Assembly (NCBI RefSeq): GCF_029952955.1
Contig: NZ_JASATX010000001.1
Location: 434,001-498,000, forward strand
Direction: 5' to 3'
Length of the DNA: 64,000 nucleotides
DNA from: Ruicaihuangia caeni
Lineage (GTDB): Bacteria; Actinomycetota; Actinomycetes; Actinomycetales; Microbacteriaceae
Under the pieces are notes generated by a model. The model was not told where the DNA came from, did not search any database, and saw only the letters and a list, made by a program, of their open reading frames with translations. The position numbers were made by a program, and so were the translations under genes. How positions within the stretch are numbered: position 1 is the stretch's first letter; the number at the start of each line of letters is the position of its first letter. Positions 63,454 through 64,000 of the stretch are shown in pieces.

Positions 63454-63654
63454 TCAGGCGAATTCGCGCATGCGCACCGGCAGGTCGTCGCCCTCGTAGT
63501 GGTCGACGGCGCCAGGTGCGAGATGGATCTCGGGGCGACGGTGCTCAAGCCGTTCCGACCAGCTGACGCCGGTCCACCAGCGGAGCAATGACGTGCCCAG
63601 CGGGTCGGGATACCAACCTGCGGGGACGGTGGAAACGGGTGCGTCCGAAGACAT
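63454..63654 (-). CDS. Small DUF2510-domain protein
   Basis: 66 residues. VPAGWYPDPLGTSLLRWWTGVSWSERL is the DUF2510 motif (GWYPDP...R.WDG..W), found mostly at the N-terminus of actinobacterial membrane proteins; here it makes up almost all of a small soluble protein. ATG 63654 follows TAGGAGC. A role in the envelope is inferred only from the family. Confidence 0.7.
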   Translation of the reverse strand: MSSDAPVSTVPAGWYPDPLGTSLLRWWTGVSWSERLEHRRPEIHLAPGAVDHYEGDDLPVRMREFA

Positions 63655-63942
63655 GACGGGCTCCTAGGGTGAGACCGCGGATGCGGGTATTTCGGGTTCG
63701 ATCATCTGACCGGCTCGGGGGTGTGCCGGTCTTCGGGATGGGGCGGGTGTTTCGGGTGAATCTCGCGTGACCAGGGGTGGGTGCGGTCTTGCGAGTGCGA
63801 GCGGCGGGTACCGCTCTCGGGCTTCACGGTGTTCGGGTGGGAAACACAACGTGAATGTTGCTCCAATAGTAGATCCGAAGTCGAGCGCTCGACAACATCT
63901 CATCGGCGTGTCGCGGTGCCTCGACGCGGCCCCGGAACTGCG
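63655..63942. other. Intergenic region; no gene seen
   Basis: No supported protein gene. A minus-strand frame at 63664-63903 lacks a ribosome site and typical composition. The stretch TTGCTCCAATAGTAGATC at about 63857 is AT-richer than its surroundings and may be promoter material for the DUF2510 gene. Confidence 0.4.
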
Positions 63943-63948
63943 TACGCT
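63943..63948 (+). promoter_or_regulatory. -10 box (TACGCT) of HMCES/YedK-type gene, leaderless
   Basis: TACGCT followed by 6 bases and then ATG 63955. Confidence 0.5.
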
Positions 63949-63954
63949 GATGCC

Positions 63955-64000
63955 ATGTGCGGCCGCTTCGCAGTCGATGACGAGGTCAACGAGATGATCG
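63955..64000 (+). CDS. SOS response-associated peptidase (HMCES/YedK), partial N-terminus
   Basis: The first 15 codons, MCGRFAVDDEVNEMI, carry the MCGRF start of the SRAP family. Met is removed and Cys2 forms a covalent thiazolidine with abasic sites in single-stranded DNA, protecting forks. The rest of the gene lies outside the window. The leaderless -10 box 6 bases upstream of the ATG supports this start. Confidence 0.85.
   Translation, partial: MCGRFAVDDEVNEMI

Overview
The window is chromosomal DNA from a high-GC actinobacterium, most likely Microbacteriaceae (Micrococcales). Supporting signs are the GlgE pathway, a GerW-type protein and actinobacterial-only families (DUF3097, DUF2017, DUF3054, the DUF7059 methyltransferase) in an organism with no sporulation genes in view, a mycothiol-dependent-nitroreductase-like protein, an NAD+ ligase, a DivIVA/Scy-like coiled-coil protein, and many genes whose start codon lies 6-8 nt after a TANNNT -10 box (leaderless transcripts). 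It looks like a core-genome region. I see no phage, insertion sequence, CRISPR array or obvious island.

Layout. 1-5.7 kb: partial AI-2E-family permease, a long coiled-coil protein built from 34 uninterrupted 11-residue repeats, then a two-part membrane/lipoprotein coupled to a thioredoxin-TPR protein that lacks the active-site cysteines. 5.7-12.5 kb: glycogen/alpha-glucan genes glgB, glgE and glgX on the minus strand, with a 680-base gap upstream of glgE. 12.5-23 kb: cysteine desulfurase, mnmA (sulfur relay to tRNA), ligA, a secreted alpha/beta hydrolase, a lipoprotein and gatCAB. 23-31 kb: flavin-dependent oxidoreductase, GerW-ankyrin-methyltransferase-VOC chain, DUF3054, pcm, DUF3097, FUSC-family protein. 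31-36.8 kb: M23 peptidase, ferritin-VIT iron transporter, and a TPP riboswitch controlling the ykoEDC thiamine/precursor ECF transporter plus a coupled P-loop ATPase. 36.8-43 kb: metallopeptidase-DUF2017-clpS, tRNA-His, orn, tRNA-Arg, gamma-carbonic anhydrase, msrA, ssb and small proteins. 43-48.7 kb: ettA, two acyl-CoA thioesterases, an FAD dehydrogenase. 48.8-56 kb: cydABDC (cytochrome bd and its ABC assembly exporter) divergent from a BlaI-type repressor and an M56 metallopeptidase, with a two-site dyad between them. 56-64 kb: truncated haemoglobin, MscS channel, aminopeptidase N, Rv2466c-like thiol protein, an uncharacterised protein, rpiB, Nei/Fpg glycosylase, DUF2510 protein and the start of an HMCES/YedK-type gene.

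How the genes work together. GlgE, GlgB and GlgX form one alpha-glucan build, branch and debranch set. IscS-type desulfurase and MnmA supply s2U in tRNA. GatCAB makes Gln-tRNA(Gln) and/or Asn-tRNA(Asn). CydABDC, GlbO and the BlaI/M56 pair form a respiration/redox block, for which I propose direct control by BlaI.

The most notable observations are the perfect hendecad array, the consistent -10-to-start-codon spacing at about 22 genes (including two divergent pairs whose -10 boxes overlap in a palindrome), and the paired dyads inside the cyd/blaI promoter region. All functional calls are from reading the sequence; no database search was run.
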